38,390 nt of DNA. Origin: Rhizobium sophorae (GTDB taxonomy: Bacteria; Pseudomonadota; Alphaproteobacteria; Rhizobiales; Rhizobiaceae). Shown here one piece after another: positions 1-8,633 of this stretch (position 1 is the stretch's first letter; each line of letters opens with the position of its first letter). A program made the translations under genes and the position numbers. Under the pieces are notes generated by a model. The model was not told the DNA's origin and made no database searches. It saw only the letters and a list, made by a program, of their open reading frames with translations. The stretch spans positions 1-38,390 of the forward strand of contig NZ_JABFCN010000026.1 of NCBI RefSeq assembly GCF_013087515.1, written 5' to 3'.

Positions 1-59
1 CCATCCGCGAAGGCGGCCGTACCGTCGGCGCCGGCATCGTCGCGTCGATCGTCGAGTAA
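1..59 (+). CDS. tuf: Elongation factor Tu, C-terminal end (partial)
   Basis: Only the last 18 codons are in the window. They read IREGGRTVGAGIVASIVE and end in TAA at 57-59, which is the conserved end of EF-Tu domain 3. EF-Tu carries aminoacyl-tRNA to the ribosome as a GTP complex. A tuf gene directly before rpsJ is the usual str/S10 junction in alphaproteobacteria. The match is short but very characteristic. Confidence 0.93.
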   Translation, partial: IREGGRTVGAGIVASIVE

Positions 60-213
60 TTAGCGGCTGGGCCACCTGGCCCAAGGAAAGGATAGGGACG
101 CCGATCTCGGTGTCCCTCTCGATCTTTGAAACCGGTGGCCCGCTAACGTAACTGAAGGTAATCCGTGTCCCTAAGTGGTGACACGCGGATAACAGACACA
201 AGGATAAAGTCGA
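60..213 (+). promoter_or_regulatory. tuf-rpsJ spacer / S10 leader with two hairpins
   Basis: This 154-bp spacer has no gene. A 9-bp stem (95-103 with 108-116, one G.T pair, loop ATCT) is followed by TCTCGATCTTT, which could be a weak terminator or attenuator after tuf. A second 6-bp hairpin (CGTGTC 164-169 with GACACG 180-185) lies just upstream of the rpsJ ribosome-binding site AGGA at 201-204. In enterobacteria the S10 leader is controlled by L4. Whether anything similar happens here is inference. No convincing promoter hexamers were identified. Confidence 0.4.
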
Positions 214-522
214 ATGAACGGCCAGAATATCCGCATCCGCCTGAAGGCGTTCGATCACCGGATTCTCGATGCCTCCACGCGCGAGATCGTATCGACGGCT
301 AAGCGCACCGGTGCAAGCGTCCGGGGCCCCGTTCCGCTTCCGACCCGCATCGAGAAGTTTACGGTCAACCGGTCCCCGCACATCGACAAGAAGAGCCGTG
401 AACAGTTCGAGATGCGCACGCACAAGCGCCTTCTCGATATCGTTGACCCGACCCCGCAGACGGTAGACGCGCTGATGAAGCTCGATCTCGCCGCCGGTGT
501 CGATGTTGAGATCAAGCTCTGA
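214..522 (+). CDS. rpsJ: 30S ribosomal protein S10
   Basis: The product is 102 residues, almost the same as E. coli S10 (103). It carries the family block [20 protein letters not shown] near residues 53-72. S10 sits in the 30S head and in many bacteria also binds NusB in antitermination. ATG 214 has AGGA ten bases upstream, and no earlier in-frame start is sensible. It is the first gene of the S10 block, 39 bp before rplC. Confidence 0.98.
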   Translation: MNGQNIRIRLKAFDHRILDASTREIVSTAKRTGASVRGPVPLPTRIEKFTVNRSPHIDKKSREQFEMRTHKRLLDIVDPTPQTVDALMKLDLAAGVDVEIKL

Positions 523-561
523 GACCTCGGGTCTTCGGGCTGAGTGAGAAGGATTGAACCG

Positions 562-1203
562 ATGCGTTCAGGTGTGATTGCACAGAAGGTGGGAATGACC
601 CGCGTCTATAACGACGCCGGCGAGCATGTCCCGGTAACGGTACTGCGTATGGAAGGCTGCCAGGTCGTGGCCACGCGCACTGTCGAAAAGAATGGCTATA
701 CCGCAGTTCAGCTCGGTGCCGGCCAGGCGAAGGTGAAGAACACGTCGAAGGCGATGCGTGGCAATTTTGCCATCGCCAACGTCGAGCCGAAGGCCAAGCT
801 CACTGAATTCCGCGTATCGGAAGATCAGTTGCTCGAGATCGGCACTGAGATCAAGGCGGGTCACTTTGCAGCCGGTCAGCTCGTCGACGTGACGGGCACC
901 ACGATTGGTAAGGGTTTTGCCGGCGCTATGAAGCGCCACGGTTTCGGCGGTCTGCGTGCCACGCACGGTGTGTCGGTTTCGCACCGTTCGCACGGTTCGA
1001 CCGGCTCGCGCCAGGATCCGGGCAAGGTTTTCAAGAATAAGAAGATGGCTGGTCACATGGGCCAGACGCGCGTCACGACGCAGAACCTGGAAGTGGTTTC
1101 GACCGACGAAGATCGTGGTCTGATCCTGATCAAGGGTGCTGTTCCTGGTTCCAAGGGTGCTTGGATCATCGTGCGCGACGCCGTCAAGTCGGCCGCGAAG
1201 TAA
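562..1203 (+). CDS. rplC: 50S ribosomal protein L3
   Basis: The product is 213 residues beginning [17 protein letters not shown]3 is an early assembly protein that binds 23S rRNA, and its long loop reaches towards the peptidyl-transferase centre. The loop block with [20 protein letters not shown] is present around residues 145-170. An in-frame GTG at 544 would add six residues. ATG 562 is preferred because AGAAGGA at 547-553 is correctly spaced for it and the family starts at M-(R/K)-x-G. rplD follows after 13 bp. Confidence 0.97.
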   Translation: MRSGVIAQKVGMTRVYNDAGEHVPVTVLRMEGCQVVATRTVEKNGYTAVQLGAGQAKVKNTSKAMRGNFAIANVEPKAKLTEFRVSEDQLLEIGTEIKAGHFAAGQLVDVTGTTIGKGFAGAMKRHGFGGLRATHGVSVSHRSHGSTGSRQDPGKVFKNKKMAGHMGQTRVTTQNLEVVSTDEDRGLILIKGAVPGSKGAWIIVRDAVKSAAK

Positions 1204-1216
1204 GGGAGCCAGATCA

Positions 1217-1837
1217 ATGGAATTCAACGTCAAGACCCTCGAGGGAAAAGACGCCGGGAAGGTTTCCCTTTCGGACGCGATTTTCGGCCTCGAGCCCCGT
1301 GAAGACATTCTCGCCCGCGTCATCCGCTGGCAGCTTGCCAAGAAGCAGCAGGGCACGCACAAGGCTAAGGGCCGCGCTGAAGTTTCGCGCACCGGCGCCA
1401 AGATGTACAAGCAGAAGGGTACGGGCCGCGCCCGCCACCATTCGGCTCGCGCTCCGCAGTTTCGCGGCGGCGGCAAGGCTCACGGCCCGGTCGTCCGCAG
1501 CCACGAGCACGATCTTCCGAAGAAGGTTCGTGCACTCGGCCTTCGCCACGCCCTTTCGGCCAAGATCAAGGCCGATGACGTCATCGTCATCGACAACCTG
1601 GTTGCCACCGAAGCCAAGACCAAGGCTCTCGCGTCCGTTTTCGAGACGCTCGGCCTGACCAACGCCCTCTTCATCGGCGGCGCAGAGCTTGACGGCAACT
1701 TCAAGCTCGCAGCTCAGAACATCCCGAACATCGATGTTCTGCCGATCCAGGGCATCAACGTTTACGACATCGTGCGCCGCGGCAAGCTCGTGCTTTCCAA
1801 GGCTGCGGTTGAAGCGCTAGAGGAGCGATTCAAGTGA
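1217..1837 (+). CDS. rplD: 50S ribosomal protein L4
   Basis: The product is 206 residues. It has the globular L4 fold and the basic extended loop ([20 protein letters not shown], near residues 62-81) that lines the peptide exit tunnel. ATG 1217 follows AGGGAG at 1203-1208. The longer open frame upstream is only overlap with rplC. Its last codons share GTGA with the GTG start of rplW, so the two are probably translationally coupled. In enterobacteria L4 also represses the S10 operon. That role is unproven here. Confidence 0.97.
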   Translation: MEFNVKTLEGKDAGKVSLSDAIFGLEPREDILARVIRWQLAKKQQGTHKAKGRAEVSRTGAKMYKQKGTGRARHHSARAPQFRGGGKAHGPVVRSHEHDLPKKVRALGLRHALSAKIKADDVIVIDNLVATEAKTKALASVFETLGLTNALFIGGAELDGNFKLAAQNIPNIDVLPIQGINVYDIVRRGKLVLSKAAVEALEERFK

Positions 1838-2127
1838 CCGATCTTCGCCACTACGATGTGATCGTCTCTCCGGCGATCACCGAAAAGTCCACGCTGGTAT
1901 CCGAAAACAACCAGGTTGTTTTCAATGTCGCCAAGCAGGCGACGAAGCCGGAAATCAAGGCTGCGGTCGAGGCGCTGTTCGGCGTCAAGGTCACGGCTGT
2001 CAACACTCTGCTGCGCAAGGGCAAGACCAAGCGGTTCCGCGGTTTCGTCGGCAAGCAGAAGGACGTGAAGAAGGCTGTTGTGACGCTGGCTGAAGGCCAG
2101 ACGATCGACGTCTCCACCGGTCTCTGA
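1834..2127 (+). CDS. rplW: 50S ribosomal protein L23
   Basis: The product is 97 residues ([20 protein letters not shown]...), a normal length for L23. L23 lies at the tunnel exit and is the docking site for trigger factor and SRP. The start is GTG at 1834, overlapping the rplD stop by four bases (GTGA). No later ATG keeps the conserved (Y/H)xVIxxPxxTEK block, so the GTG start is well supported. rplB follows after 11 bp. Confidence 0.96.
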   Translation: MTDLRHYDVIVSPAITEKSTLVSENNQVVFNVAKQATKPEIKAAVEALFGVKVTAVNTLLRKGKTKRFRGFVGKQKDVKKAVVTLAEGQTIDVSTGL

Positions 2128-2138
2128 GGTATAAGAAA

Positions 2139-2975
2139 ATGGCATTGAAAACATTCAATCCGATCACCCCGAGCCAGCGCCAGCTGGTCATCGTCGACCG
2201 CTCGGCCCTCTACAAGGGCAAGCCGGTCAAGGCGCTGACGGAAGGTCTGACCAAGAGCGGCGGTCGTAACAACCTCGGCCGCATCACCGCCCGCTTCATC
2301 GGCGGCGGTCACAAGCGCACCTATCGTCTGATCGACTTCAAGCGTCGCAAGTTCGACGTCGAAGGCACGGTCGAGCGTATCGAATACGATCCGAACCGCA
2401 CGGCTTTCATCGCGCTGGTGAACTATACTGACGGCGAGAAGGCTTATATCCTCGCTCCTCAGCGCCTCGCTGCCGGTGACAAGGTCATCGCTTCCGAGAA
2501 GGCTGTCGACGTCAAGCCCGGCAACACCATGCCGCTGCAGTTCATCCCGGTCGGCTCCATCATCCACAATGTGGAAATGAAGCCGGGCAAGGGTGGTCAG
2601 ATCGCTCGCTCCGCCGGTGGCTACGCACAGCTCGTCGGCCGTGACCAGGGCATGGCGATCCTTCGCCTGAACTCCGGTGAACAGCGTCTCGTTCATGGCT
2701 CGTGCCTTGCTTCGATCGGCGCGGTCTCCAACCCTGATCACGCCAACATCAACGACGGCAAGGCCGGTCGTACCGTTTGGCGCGGCAAGCGTCCGCATAA
2801 CCGTGGTGTCGTCATGAACCCGGTCGACCATCCGCACGGCGGTGGTGAAGGCCGCACCTCCGGTGGTCGCCATCCGGTGACACCGTGGGGCAAGCCGACC
2901 AAGGGCAAGCGCACCCGGTCGAACAAGTCGACCGACAAGATGATCATGCGCTCGCGTCATCAGCGTAAGAAGTAA
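2139..2975 (+). CDS. rplB: 50S ribosomal protein L2
   Basis: The product is 278 residues, the standard length. L2 is a core 23S rRNA-binding protein near the peptidyl-transferase centre. The C-terminal signature [20 protein letters not shown], including the conserved histidine of HPHGGGEG, is present around residues 228-247. ATG 2139 is preceded by GAGGT at 2126-2130, which overlaps the rplW stop region. It sits in the conserved L23-L2-S19 order. Confidence 0.98.
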   Translation: MALKTFNPITPSQRQLVIVDRSALYKGKPVKALTEGLTKSGGRNNLGRITARFIGGGHKRTYRLIDFKRRKFDVEGTVERIEYDPNRTAFIALVNYTDGEKAYILAPQRLAAGDKVIASEKAVDVKPGNTMPLQFIPVGSIIHNVEMKPGKGGQIARSAGGYAQLVGRDQGMAILRLNSGEQRLVHGSCLASIGAVSNPDHANINDGKAGRTVWRGKRPHNRGVVMNPVDHPHGGGEGRTSGGRHPVTPWGKPTKGKRTRSNKSTDKMIMRSRHQRKK

Positions 2976-2990
2976 GAGAGGAAGTCTCCA

Positions 2991-3269
2991 ATGGCTCGTT
3001 CAGTATGGAAAGGTCCGTTCGTTGACGGCTATCTTCTCAAGAAGGCTGAGAAGGTTCGTGAAGGCGGTCGTAGTGAAGTGATCAAGATCTGGAGCCGTCG
3101 CTCCACGATCCTGCCGCAGTTCGTCGGTCTCACCTTCGGCGTCTACAACGGCAGCAAGCATATCCCGGTCAGCGTCAATGAAGACATGGTCGGCCACAAA
3201 TTCGGTGAATTCTCTCCGACCCGCACCTACTACGGTCACGGCGCGGACAAGAAGGCGAAGAGGAAGTAA
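2991..3269 (+). CDS. rpsS: 30S ribosomal protein S19
   Basis: The product is 92 residues. The C-terminal signature region ([20 protein letters not shown] followed by [12 protein letters not shown]) is intact. S19 forms a complex with S13 in the 30S head and contacts the A-site tRNA region. The start at 2991 follows GAGGAAG with good spacing. Only two bases separate its stop from the rplV start, so translational coupling is likely. Confidence 0.98.
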   Translation: MARSVWKGPFVDGYLLKKAEKVREGGRSEVIKIWSRRSTILPQFVGLTFGVYNGSKHIPVSVNEDMVGHKFGEFSPTRTYYGHGADKKAKRK

Positions 3270-3271
3270 CA

Positions 3272-3661
3272 ATGGGCAAGGCAAAAGCCGAACGCCGGCT
3301 GAAGGACAACGAGGCGCAAGCAGTCGCCCGCACGCTCCGCGTCAGCCCCCAGAAGCTCAACCTGGTTGCTGCGGCTATCCGTGGCAAGAAGGTCGAGCGC
3401 GCACTCGCTGAGCTGGAGTTCTCCCGCAAGCGCATCGCAGGCGCCGTCAAGAAGACGCTCGAATCTGCGATCGCCAACGCCGAGAACAACCATGATCTCG
3501 ACGTCGACTCGCTGGTCGTCGCCGAGGCCTATGTCGGCAAGTCGATCGTCATGAAGCGTTTCCACGCTCGTGGCCGCGGTCGCGCGTCGCGCATCGAAAA
3601 GCCCTTCGCGCACCTGACGATCGTCGTTCGTGAAGTGCAGGCAGCAGAGGAGGCCGCATAA
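3272..3661 (+). CDS. rplV: 50S ribosomal protein L22
   Basis: The product is 129 residues, slightly longer than E. coli L22 (110) because of extra residues at both ends. The beta-hairpin region [20 protein letters not shown], which lines the exit tunnel near the macrolide site, is conserved at residues 95-114. The stop TAA shares its last base with the rpsC start (TAATG at 3659-3663). The C-terminus QAAEEAA is acidic and not conserved. Confidence 0.97.
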   Translation: MGKAKAERRLKDNEAQAVARTLRVSPQKLNLVAAAIRGKKVERALAELEFSRKRIAGAVKKTLESAIANAENNHDLDVDSLVVAEAYVGKSIVMKRFHARGRGRASRIEKPFAHLTIVVREVQAAEEAA

Positions 3662-4392
3662 TGGGTCAGAAAATCAATCCAATCGGTTTCCGCCTCGGCA
3701 TTAACCGTACCTGGGATAGCCGCTGGTTTGCGGACAATGCCGAGTACGGCCAGCTGCTGCACGAAGACCTGAAGATGCGCAAGTTCGTCATGAGCGAACT
3801 GAAGCAGGCCGGGATCTCCAAGGTGGTCATCGAGCGTCCGCACAAGAAGTGCCGCGTCACGATCCACTCGGCACGTCCGGGCTTGATCATCGGCCGCAAG
3901 GGCGCAGACATCGACAAGCTCCGCAAGAAGCTGTCGGAGATGACGAATTCGGAAACGCACCTCAACATCGTCGAAGTGCGCAAGCCCGAAGTCGATGCGA
4001 CGCTGGTCGCTCAGTCGATCGCCCAGCAGCTCGAGCGCCGCGTGGCTTTCCGCCGCGCCATGAAGCGCGCCGTTCAGTCTGCGATGCGTCTTGGCGCCGA
4101 AGGCATCAAGATCACCTGCGCCGGCCGTCTCGGTGGCGCTGAAATCGCCCGTACGGAATGGTACCGCGAAGGTCGTGTGCCGTTGCACACGTTGCGCGCC
4201 GACATCGACTACGGCACGGCTGAAGCAGAAACCGCATTCGGCATCTGCGGCATCAAGGTCTGGATCTTCAAGGGCGAAATCCTTGAGCACGATCCGATGG
4301 CTTCCGAGCGCCGTGCGATGGAAGGTGACGCCCAGGGTCCGGCAAGCCGTGATCGTGACCGCGACAGAGACCGTCGCCGCGACAACGCTTGA
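3661..4392 (+). CDS. rpsC: 30S ribosomal protein S3
   Basis: The product is 243 residues. It has an N-terminal KH type-2 domain with the GXXG loop inside [14 protein letters not shown] (about residues 76-89), followed by the S3 C-terminal domain. S3 lies at the mRNA entry site and has helicase-like activity with S4 and S5. The extreme C-terminus is an unusual Arg/Asp tract ([16 protein letters not shown]) that is absent from E. coli S3 and probably disordered. The start overlaps the rplV stop by one base. rplP follows after 36 bp. Confidence 0.98.
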   Translation: MGQKINPIGFRLGINRTWDSRWFADNAEYGQLLHEDLKMRKFVMSELKQAGISKVVIERPHKKCRVTIHSARPGLIIGRKGADIDKLRKKLSEMTNSETHLNIVEVRKPEVDATLVAQSIAQQLERRVAFRRAMKRAVQSAMRLGAEGIKITCAGRLGGAEIARTEWYREGRVPLHTLRADIDYGTAEAETAFGICGIKVWIFKGEILEHDPMASERRAMEGDAQGPASRDRDRDRDRRRDNA

Positions 4393-4428
4393 TAGCGCGC
4401 GTGGCAGAGAAGTTCGGAGAATAAGAAA

Positions 4429-4842
4429 ATGTTGCAGCCAAAGCGTACCAAGTACCGCAAGCAGTTCAAGGGCCGCATCAAGGGCGTCGCCAAGGGCGGT
4501 TCTGACCTGGCATTCGGCGAATTCGGCCTGAAGGCACAGGAACCCAACCGCGTCAACGCGCGCGAGATCGAAGCGGCCCGCCGCGCGATCACGCGTTATA
4601 TGAAGCGCGCCGGCCGTGTATGGATCCGCGTGTTCCCGGACGTTCCGGTAACCGCAAAGCCGACCGAAGTCCGCATGGGTAAGGGTAAGGGCTCCGTTGA
4701 ATACTGGGCATGCAAGGTCAAGCCCGGCCGTATGATGTTCGAGATCGACGGTGTCAGCGAAGAAATCGCCCGTGAGGCGCTTCGCCTCGGCTCTGCCAAG
4801 CTCTCGGTCAAGACGCGCTTCGTTCAGCGCATTGCAGAGTAA
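4429..4842 (+). CDS. rplP: 50S ribosomal protein L16
   Basis: The product is 137 residues, the normal length. L16 binds 23S rRNA at the A-site region and organises the tRNA-binding face. It begins [15 protein letters not shown] and carries the family block [20 protein letters not shown] followed by [11 protein letters not shown]. The start follows GGAGAA with 8-9 bp spacing. rpmC follows after 12 bp. Confidence 0.98.
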   Translation: MLQPKRTKYRKQFKGRIKGVAKGGSDLAFGEFGLKAQEPNRVNAREIEAARRAITRYMKRAGRVWIRVFPDVPVTAKPTEVRMGKGKGSVEYWACKVKPGRMMFEIDGVSEEIAREALRLGSAKLSVKTRFVQRIAE

Positions 4843-4854
4843 GGGATTGAGCTC

Positions 4855-5055
4855 ATGAAAGCCTCAGATGTTCGCGGGTTCACCGCCGACCAACTTAAGG
4901 ACGAGCTTGCCAAGCTGAAGAAGGAGCAGTTCAACCTGCGCTTCCAGAAGGCGACCGGCCAGCTCGAAAAGTCCTCGCGCATCAACGAAGTCCGCAAGGA
5001 CATCGCCCGCGTGAAAACCATTGCCCGCCAGAAGGCGGCAGAAGTTAAGGCCTAA
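4855..5055 (+). CDS. rpmC: 50S ribosomal protein L29
   Basis: The product is 66 residues, starting [19 protein letters not shown], and forms the expected two-helix hairpin. The signature [20 protein letters not shown] is conserved. L29 sits beside L23 at the tunnel exit and contributes to the trigger factor and SRP docking area. It lies in the universal L16-L29-S17 order, 12 bp before rpsQ. Confidence 0.97.
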   Translation: MKASDVRGFTADQLKDELAKLKKEQFNLRFQKATGQLEKSSRINEVRKDIARVKTIARQKAAEVKA

Positions 5056-5067
5056 AGGAAGAAAAAT

Positions 5068-5307
5068 ATGCCGAAGCGCATCCTGCAGGGCGTCGTCGTT
5101 GGCGACAAGAACGAGAAGACGGTAGTGGTTCGTGTCGAGCGTCGTTTCGCTCACCCGCTGCTCCAGAAGACCGTTCGTCGTTCCAAGAAGTACAAGGCCC
5201 ACGACGAGAACAACCAGTACAAGATTGGCGATACCGTATCCATCGAGGAATGCGCGCCGATCTCCAAGGACAAGCGCTGGACGGTGATTTCCGCCCAGGG
5301 CCAGTAA
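5068..5307 (+). CDS. rpsQ: 30S ribosomal protein S17
   Basis: The product is 79 residues of OB-fold type. It carries the N-terminal block [19 protein letters not shown] and the motif [20 protein letters not shown]17 is an early 16S rRNA-binding protein. AAAGGAAG lies upstream of ATG 5068. It is the last gene of the S10 block; a 259-bp spacer with a terminator-like hairpin follows. Confidence 0.97.
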   Translation: MPKRILQGVVVGDKNEKTVVVRVERRFAHPLLQKTVRRSKKYKAHDENNQYKIGDTVSIEECAPISKDKRWTVISAQGQ

Positions 5308-5363
5308 CAGAATTTTGTGCGAGGCCTTGCGTCTCGCCGAAATATCTGTATGAAGCAGCGTCA

Positions 5364-5390
5364 GAACGCTCGAAAGCCGGGCGTTCTTTT
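5364..5390 (+). terminator. Intrinsic terminator-like hairpin after rpsQ
   Basis: A 9-bp stem pairs GAACGCTCG (5364-5372) with CGGGCGTTC (5378-5386), with one T.G pair and loop AAAGC. It is followed directly by TTTT (5387-5390). It lies 57 bp after the rpsQ stop, at the S10/spc boundary, so it could terminate or attenuate the S10 transcript. Confidence 0.7.
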
Positions 5391-5566
5391 GCTTTGAGCG
5401 CACGGAAGGTCCCGTTTGGGAAACCACCCTGGCACGATCGATCCCGCGCTATTCAGCTATTGCCGCGTCTGTGCTGCCGTTATGGCAGCTCGGCCGGCGA
5501 AAATTTTCATAAGCCGGAGTAGGGGGCTAGCCCAACCATTCCGGTAAAACAAGAAGGCGACCTGAT
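5391..5566 (+). promoter_or_regulatory. rplN upstream leader, candidate spc promoter region
   Basis: No gene is seen between the hairpin and rplN. The region contains an inverted repeat GCTGCC-gttat-GGCAGC (5473-5489), CCGGC/GCCGG arms (5494-5498 and 5513-5517) flanking GAAAATTTTC, and the 10-bp palindrome GGGCTAGCCC (5524-5533). Hexamers are weak: TTGCCG at 5460 with TATGGC about 15 bp on. If the upstream hairpin terminates, a promoter must lie here, but I cannot pinpoint one. The rplN ribosome-binding site is AAGAAGG at 5551-5557. Confidence 0.35.
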
Positions 5567-5935
5567 ATGATTCAGATGCAAACAAACCTCGACGTCGCGG
5601 ATAATTCCGGCGCACGTCGTGTCATGTGCATCAAGGTGCTGGGCGGCTCGAAGCGCAAGTATGCCTCGATCGGCGACGTCATCGTCGTTTCGATCAAGGA
5701 AGCGATCCCGCGCGGCCGTGTGAAGAAGGGTGACGTGATGAAGGCGGTTGTCGTTCGCACCGCCAAGGATATCCGTCGTCCGGATGGCTCCGTCATCCGC
5801 TTCGACACCAACGCAGCAGTCCTCATCGACAACAAGAAAGAGCCGATCGGCACCCGTATCTTCGGACCGGTTCCGCGCGAACTTCGCGCCAAGAACCACA
5901 TGAAGATCATCTCGCTGGCTCCCGAAGTACTGTAA
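5567..5935 (+). CDS. rplN: 50S ribosomal protein L14
   Basis: The product is 122 residues, exactly the usual length, starting [20 protein letters not shown]. The core motif [20 protein letters not shown] is present. L14 lies at the subunit interface, binds 23S rRNA and is the contact for ribosome-silencing factor RsfS. It is the first gene of the spc block. rplX follows after 11 bp. Confidence 0.98.
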   Translation: MIQMQTNLDVADNSGARRVMCIKVLGGSKRKYASIGDVIVVSIKEAIPRGRVKKGDVMKAVVVRTAKDIRRPDGSVIRFDTNAAVLIDNKKEPIGTRIFGPVPRELRAKNHMKIISLAPEVL

Positions 5936-5946
5936 GGAGCGAAGCG

Positions 5947-6255
5947 ATGCAGAAGATTCGTAAGGGCGACAAGGTCGTCATGCTCGCTGGCAAGGACAAG
6001 GGCCGTACCGGCGAAGTTGTCCAGGTCATGCCGAAGGAAGATCGTGCCGTTGTTCGTGGCGTCAACGTCGTCAAGCGCCACCAGCGCCAGACGCAGACCC
6101 AGGAAGCCGGCATCATCAACAAGGAAGCCCCGGTTCACCTGTCCAACGTTGCAATCATCGACAAGGACGGCAAGCCGACCCGCGTCGGTTTCAAGGTTGT
6201 TGACGGCAAGAAGGTCCGTGTGGCCAAGCGTTCTGGAGAAGTGATCGATGGCTGA
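5947..6255 (+). CDS. rplX: 50S ribosomal protein L24
   Basis: The product is 102 residues. It has an N-terminal KOW motif ([20 protein letters not shown], residues 4-23) and the block [18 protein letters not shown]24 initiates 50S assembly by binding the 5' end of 23S rRNA. AAGGAG at 5934-5939 overlaps the rplN stop and serves ATG 5947. Its last eight bases overlap the rplE start, which suggests translational coupling. Confidence 0.97.
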   Translation: MQKIRKGDKVVMLAGKDKGRTGEVVQVMPKEDRAVVRGVNVVKRHQRQTQTQEAGIINKEAPVHLSNVAIIDKDGKPTRVGFKVVDGKKVRVAKRSGEVIDG

Positions 6256-6805
6256 GGCAAAATATGAGCCGCGGCTCAAGAAGGAATATGTCGAGCGCAT
6301 CCGCAAGGCGATGCAGGAGCAGTTCTCCTACGCCAACGAGATGATGATCCCGAAGCTCGACAAGATCGTGATCAACATGGGTGTCGGCGAAGCGACCGCT
6401 GACTCGAAAAAGCCGACGGTAGCTGCCGCCGACCTCGCAGCGATCGCCGGCCAGAAGCCGGTCATCACCCGCGCACGCAACTCCATCGCAGGCTTCAAGG
6501 TCCGCGAACAGATGCCGATCGGCGCGAAGGTCACCCTGCGCGGCGCCCGCATGTACGAGTTCCTGGACCGTCTCGTGAACATCGCGCTCCCGCGCGTTCG
6601 CGACTTCCGCGGCCTGAACCCGAAAAGCTTTGACGGCCGTGGCAACTTCGCCATGGGCATCAAGGAGCACATTGTGTTCCCTGAGATCAACTACGACAAG
6701 GTTGATCAGATGTGGGGCATGGACATCATCGTTTGCACGACGGCGACGACCGACGACGAAGCGCGGGCTCTTCTGAAAGAGTTCAGCTTCCCGTTCCGTC
6801 AATAA
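6248..6805 (+). CDS. rplE: 50S ribosomal protein L5
   Basis: The product is 185 residues. It has the L5 blocks [15 protein letters not shown] (near residue 35), [19 protein letters not shown] and [20 protein letters not shown] near the C-terminus. L5 binds 5S rRNA in the central protuberance and contacts S13. The ATG lies inside the end of rplX with an 8-bp overlap. rpsN follows after 32 bp. Confidence 0.98.
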   Translation: MAEAKYEPRLKKEYVERIRKAMQEQFSYANEMMIPKLDKIVINMGVGEATADSKKPTVAAADLAAIAGQKPVITRARNSIAGFKVREQMPIGAKVTLRGARMYEFLDRLVNIALPRVRDFRGLNPKSFDGRGNFAMGIKEHIVFPEINYDKVDQMWGMDIIVCTTATTDDEARALLKEFSFPFRQ

Positions 6806-6837
6806 CCGTAACGACGAGCGTAGAAAAGGAACCTGAC

Positions 6838-7143
6838 ATGGCGAAGACAAGCGCAGTTGAAAAGAACAAGCGCCGCCGTACTACGGTCGCCAACCAGGCC
6901 GCTAAGCGGGCTGCGTTGAAGGCGATCATCATGAACCAGGCTCTTCCGATCGAAGAGCGGTTCAAGGCCTCGATCAAGCTGGCATCCCTGCCGCGTGATG
7001 GATCGAAGACCCGTATTCGCAACCGTTGCGAAGTTTCGGGGCGTCCGCGCGCATATTACCGCAAACTCCGCATGTCGCGTATTGCGCTGCGTGAACTCGG
7101 CAATCTCGGCAAGGTGCCGGGTATCGTCAAGTCGAGCTGGTAA
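6838..7143 (+). CDS. rpsN: 30S ribosomal protein S14, zinc-independent form
   Basis: The product is 101 residues, matching the long C-minus type of S14. The region [20 protein letters not shown] holds a single cysteine instead of the four zinc-binding cysteines of the short form, so no metal site is expected. S14 binds late to the 30S head. ATG 6838 follows AAAAGGA at 6825-6831. The longer open frame upstream belongs to the end of rplE in another frame and is not used. Confidence 0.97.
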   Translation: MAKTSAVEKNKRRRTTVANQAAKRAALKAIIMNQALPIEERFKASIKLASLPRDGSKTRIRNRCEVSGRPRAYYRKLRMSRIALRELGNLGKVPGIVKSSW

Positions 7144-7155
7144 GGAGCAGGTTAC

Positions 7156-7554
7156 ATGACAATGACTGATCCGTTGGGCGATATGCTCACTCGCATCCGT
7201 AACGGCGCTTCCCGCCGCAAGTCGTCGGTTTCGACGCCTGCTTCGAAGCTCCGTGCACGTGTTCTCGATGTTCTGCAGTCCGAAGGCTACATCCGTGGCT
7301 ATTCCGTTGTCGATTTCGGCAATGGCAAGTCGGAACTCAGCATCGAGCTGAAATATTATGAAGGCGCATCGGTGATCCGTGAGATCGGCCGTGTGTCCAA
7401 GCCGGGCCGCCGGGTTTATGTCTCGGTCAAGTCCATTCCGCAGGTCGCGAACGGTCTCGGCATCACCATCCTTTCGACTCCGAAGGGTGTGATGGCCGAT
7501 CACCAGGCTCGCGAACAGAACGTTGGTGGCGAGGTTCTTTGCTCGGTCTTCTAA
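7156..7554 (+). CDS. rpsH: 30S ribosomal protein S8
   Basis: The product is 132 residues ([20 protein letters not shown]...). The C-terminal block [20 protein letters not shown] is typical. S8 is a primary 16S rRNA-binding protein of the platform and in E. coli represses the spc operon at rplE. Two ATGs exist, at 7156 and 7162. AGGAG at 7143-7147 is best spaced for 7156. Confidence 0.97.
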   Translation: MTMTDPLGDMLTRIRNGASRRKSSVSTPASKLRARVLDVLQSEGYIRGYSVVDFGNGKSELSIELKYYEGASVIREIGRVSKPGRRVYVSVKSIPQVANGLGITILSTPKGVMADHQAREQNVGGEVLCSVF

Positions 7555-7596
7555 GATCGGGCAGGGATCTCCATAGCGAACAGACAGGATTGAAAC

Positions 7597-8130
7597 ATGT
7601 CTCGTATCGGTAAAAAGCCCGTTCAGGTGCCTGCTGGGATCACGGCTACGGTCGATGGCCAGAAGGTGACTGCAAAGGGCCCGAAGGGCGAGCTGTTTTT
7701 CGTTGCTAACGACGAAATCAGCCTCAAGCTTGAAAATAACGCCGTCGTCGTGACGCCGGTGAACCAGAGCAAGGATGCGCGCGCAAAGTGGGGCATGTCC
7801 CGCACGATGATCGAAGGCATCTTCAAGGGCGTCAAGGACGGTTTCGAGCGCAAGCTTGAAATCAACGGCGTCGGTTACCGCGCCGCCATGCAGGGCAAGA
7901 ACCTGCAGCTGGCCCTCGGTTTCAGCCACGACGTGATCTACGAGCCGCCGGTCGGTATCTCGATCGTTGTTCCGAAGCCGACGGAAATCGTCGTCAGCGG
8001 CATCAACAAGCAGCAGGTCGGTCAGGTTGCCGCCGAAATCCGCGAATATCGCGGTCCCGAGCCCTACAAGGGCAAGGGCGTCAAGTACGCTGACGAGCGG
8101 ATCGTCCGCAAAGAAGGCAAGAAGAAGTAA
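7597..8130 (+). CDS. rplF: 50S ribosomal protein L6
   Basis: The product is 177 residues with the duplicated L6 fold. It starts [15 protein letters not shown] and ends with the conserved block [21 protein letters not shown]6 lies near the sarcin-ricin loop and the factor-binding site. ATG 7597 follows AGGATTGAAAC. rplR follows after 12 bp. Confidence 0.98.
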   Translation: MSRIGKKPVQVPAGITATVDGQKVTAKGPKGELFFVANDEISLKLENNAVVVTPVNQSKDARAKWGMSRTMIEGIFKGVKDGFERKLEINGVGYRAAMQGKNLQLALGFSHDVIYEPPVGISIVVPKPTEIVVSGINKQQVGQVAAEIREYRGPEPYKGKGVKYADERIVRKEGKKK

Positions 8131-8142
8131 GGATCACGCGAA

Positions 8143-8505
8143 ATGGCTAGCAGGAAAGAAGCACTTGCACGTCGTGCCAACCGCGTGCGCCGTCATCTCA
8201 AGTCGGTGGCCAATGGCCGTCCGCGCCTGTCGGTTCATCGCTCCTCGAAGAACATCTACGCCCAGGTCATCGATGACGTGGCCGGCAAGACGCTTGCGTC
8301 TGCCTCCACCCTCGAGAAGGATCTGCGCGGTTCTCTGAAGACCGGTGCCGATACCGCCGCCGCTGCCGTAGTGGGTAAGCTCCTCGCAGAGCGCGCCTCC
8401 AAGGCCGGTGTTACGGAAGTCGTGTTCGACCGTGGCGCCTTCATCTATCACGGCCGCATCAAGGCTCTCGCCGAAGCGGCCCGCGAAGGCGGTCTCACCT
8501 TCTGA
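8143..8505 (+). CDS. rplR: 50S ribosomal protein L18
   Basis: The product is 120 residues. It has the basic N-terminal tail [14 protein letters not shown], the block [18 protein letters not shown] and the C-terminal [21 protein letters not shown]18 binds 5S rRNA with L5. AAGGAT overlaps the rplF stop and precedes ATG 8143. A structured 128-bp spacer, unusual within spc operons, separates it from rpsE. Confidence 0.98.
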   Translation: MASRKEALARRANRVRRHLKSVANGRPRLSVHRSSKNIYAQVIDDVAGKTLASASTLEKDLRGSLKTGADTAAAAVVGKLLAERASKAGVTEVVFDRGAFIYHGRIKALAEAAREGGLTF

Positions 8506-8512
8506 TCAGTTT

Positions 8513-8542
8513 CCGGCCGGCCTCAAGCGCCGGCCGGATTTT
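8513..8542 (+). terminator. Terminator-like hairpin between rplR and rpsE
   Basis: A perfect 9-bp GC stem pairs CCGGCCGGC (8513-8521) with GCCGGCCGG (8529-8537), loop CTCAAGC, followed by ATTTT (8538-8542). It starts eight bases after the rplR stop codon. The stem is very stable but the T tract is short, so it may give partial termination or act as a 3'-end stabiliser. Confidence 0.62.
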
Positions 8543-8546
8543 CGCC

Positions 8547-8587
8547 GGACCGCAGGCACTCTCCGAAAGGGGAGGCTGATGCGGTCC
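8547..8587 (+). ncRNA. Structured rpsE leader: long hairpin with GAAA loop
   Basis: An outer perfect 8-bp stem (GGACCGCA 8547-8554 with TGCGGTCC 8580-8587) encloses an inner stem (CTCTCC 8559-8564 with GGGGAG 8569-8574, one T.G pair) closed by a GAAA tetraloop at 8565-8568. A small asymmetric internal loop lies between the stems. It ends about 35 bp before the rpsE ribosome-binding site. The architecture suggests a cis-acting mRNA element such as an attenuator, protein-binding site or processing site. I know no named family that it matches. Confidence 0.5.
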
Positions 8588-8633
8588 ACATTTGTTTGCC
8601 GATTGCACCCGGAAAAGAAAAAGGAAGAGGACA

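Noticed and set aside
1136..1216. Upstream extension of rplD, and similar long N-terminal extensions for rpsN, rplO and rpsM
   Set aside because: They overlap the preceding genes and lack family similarity, and good ribosome-binding sites lie at the internal starts chosen.
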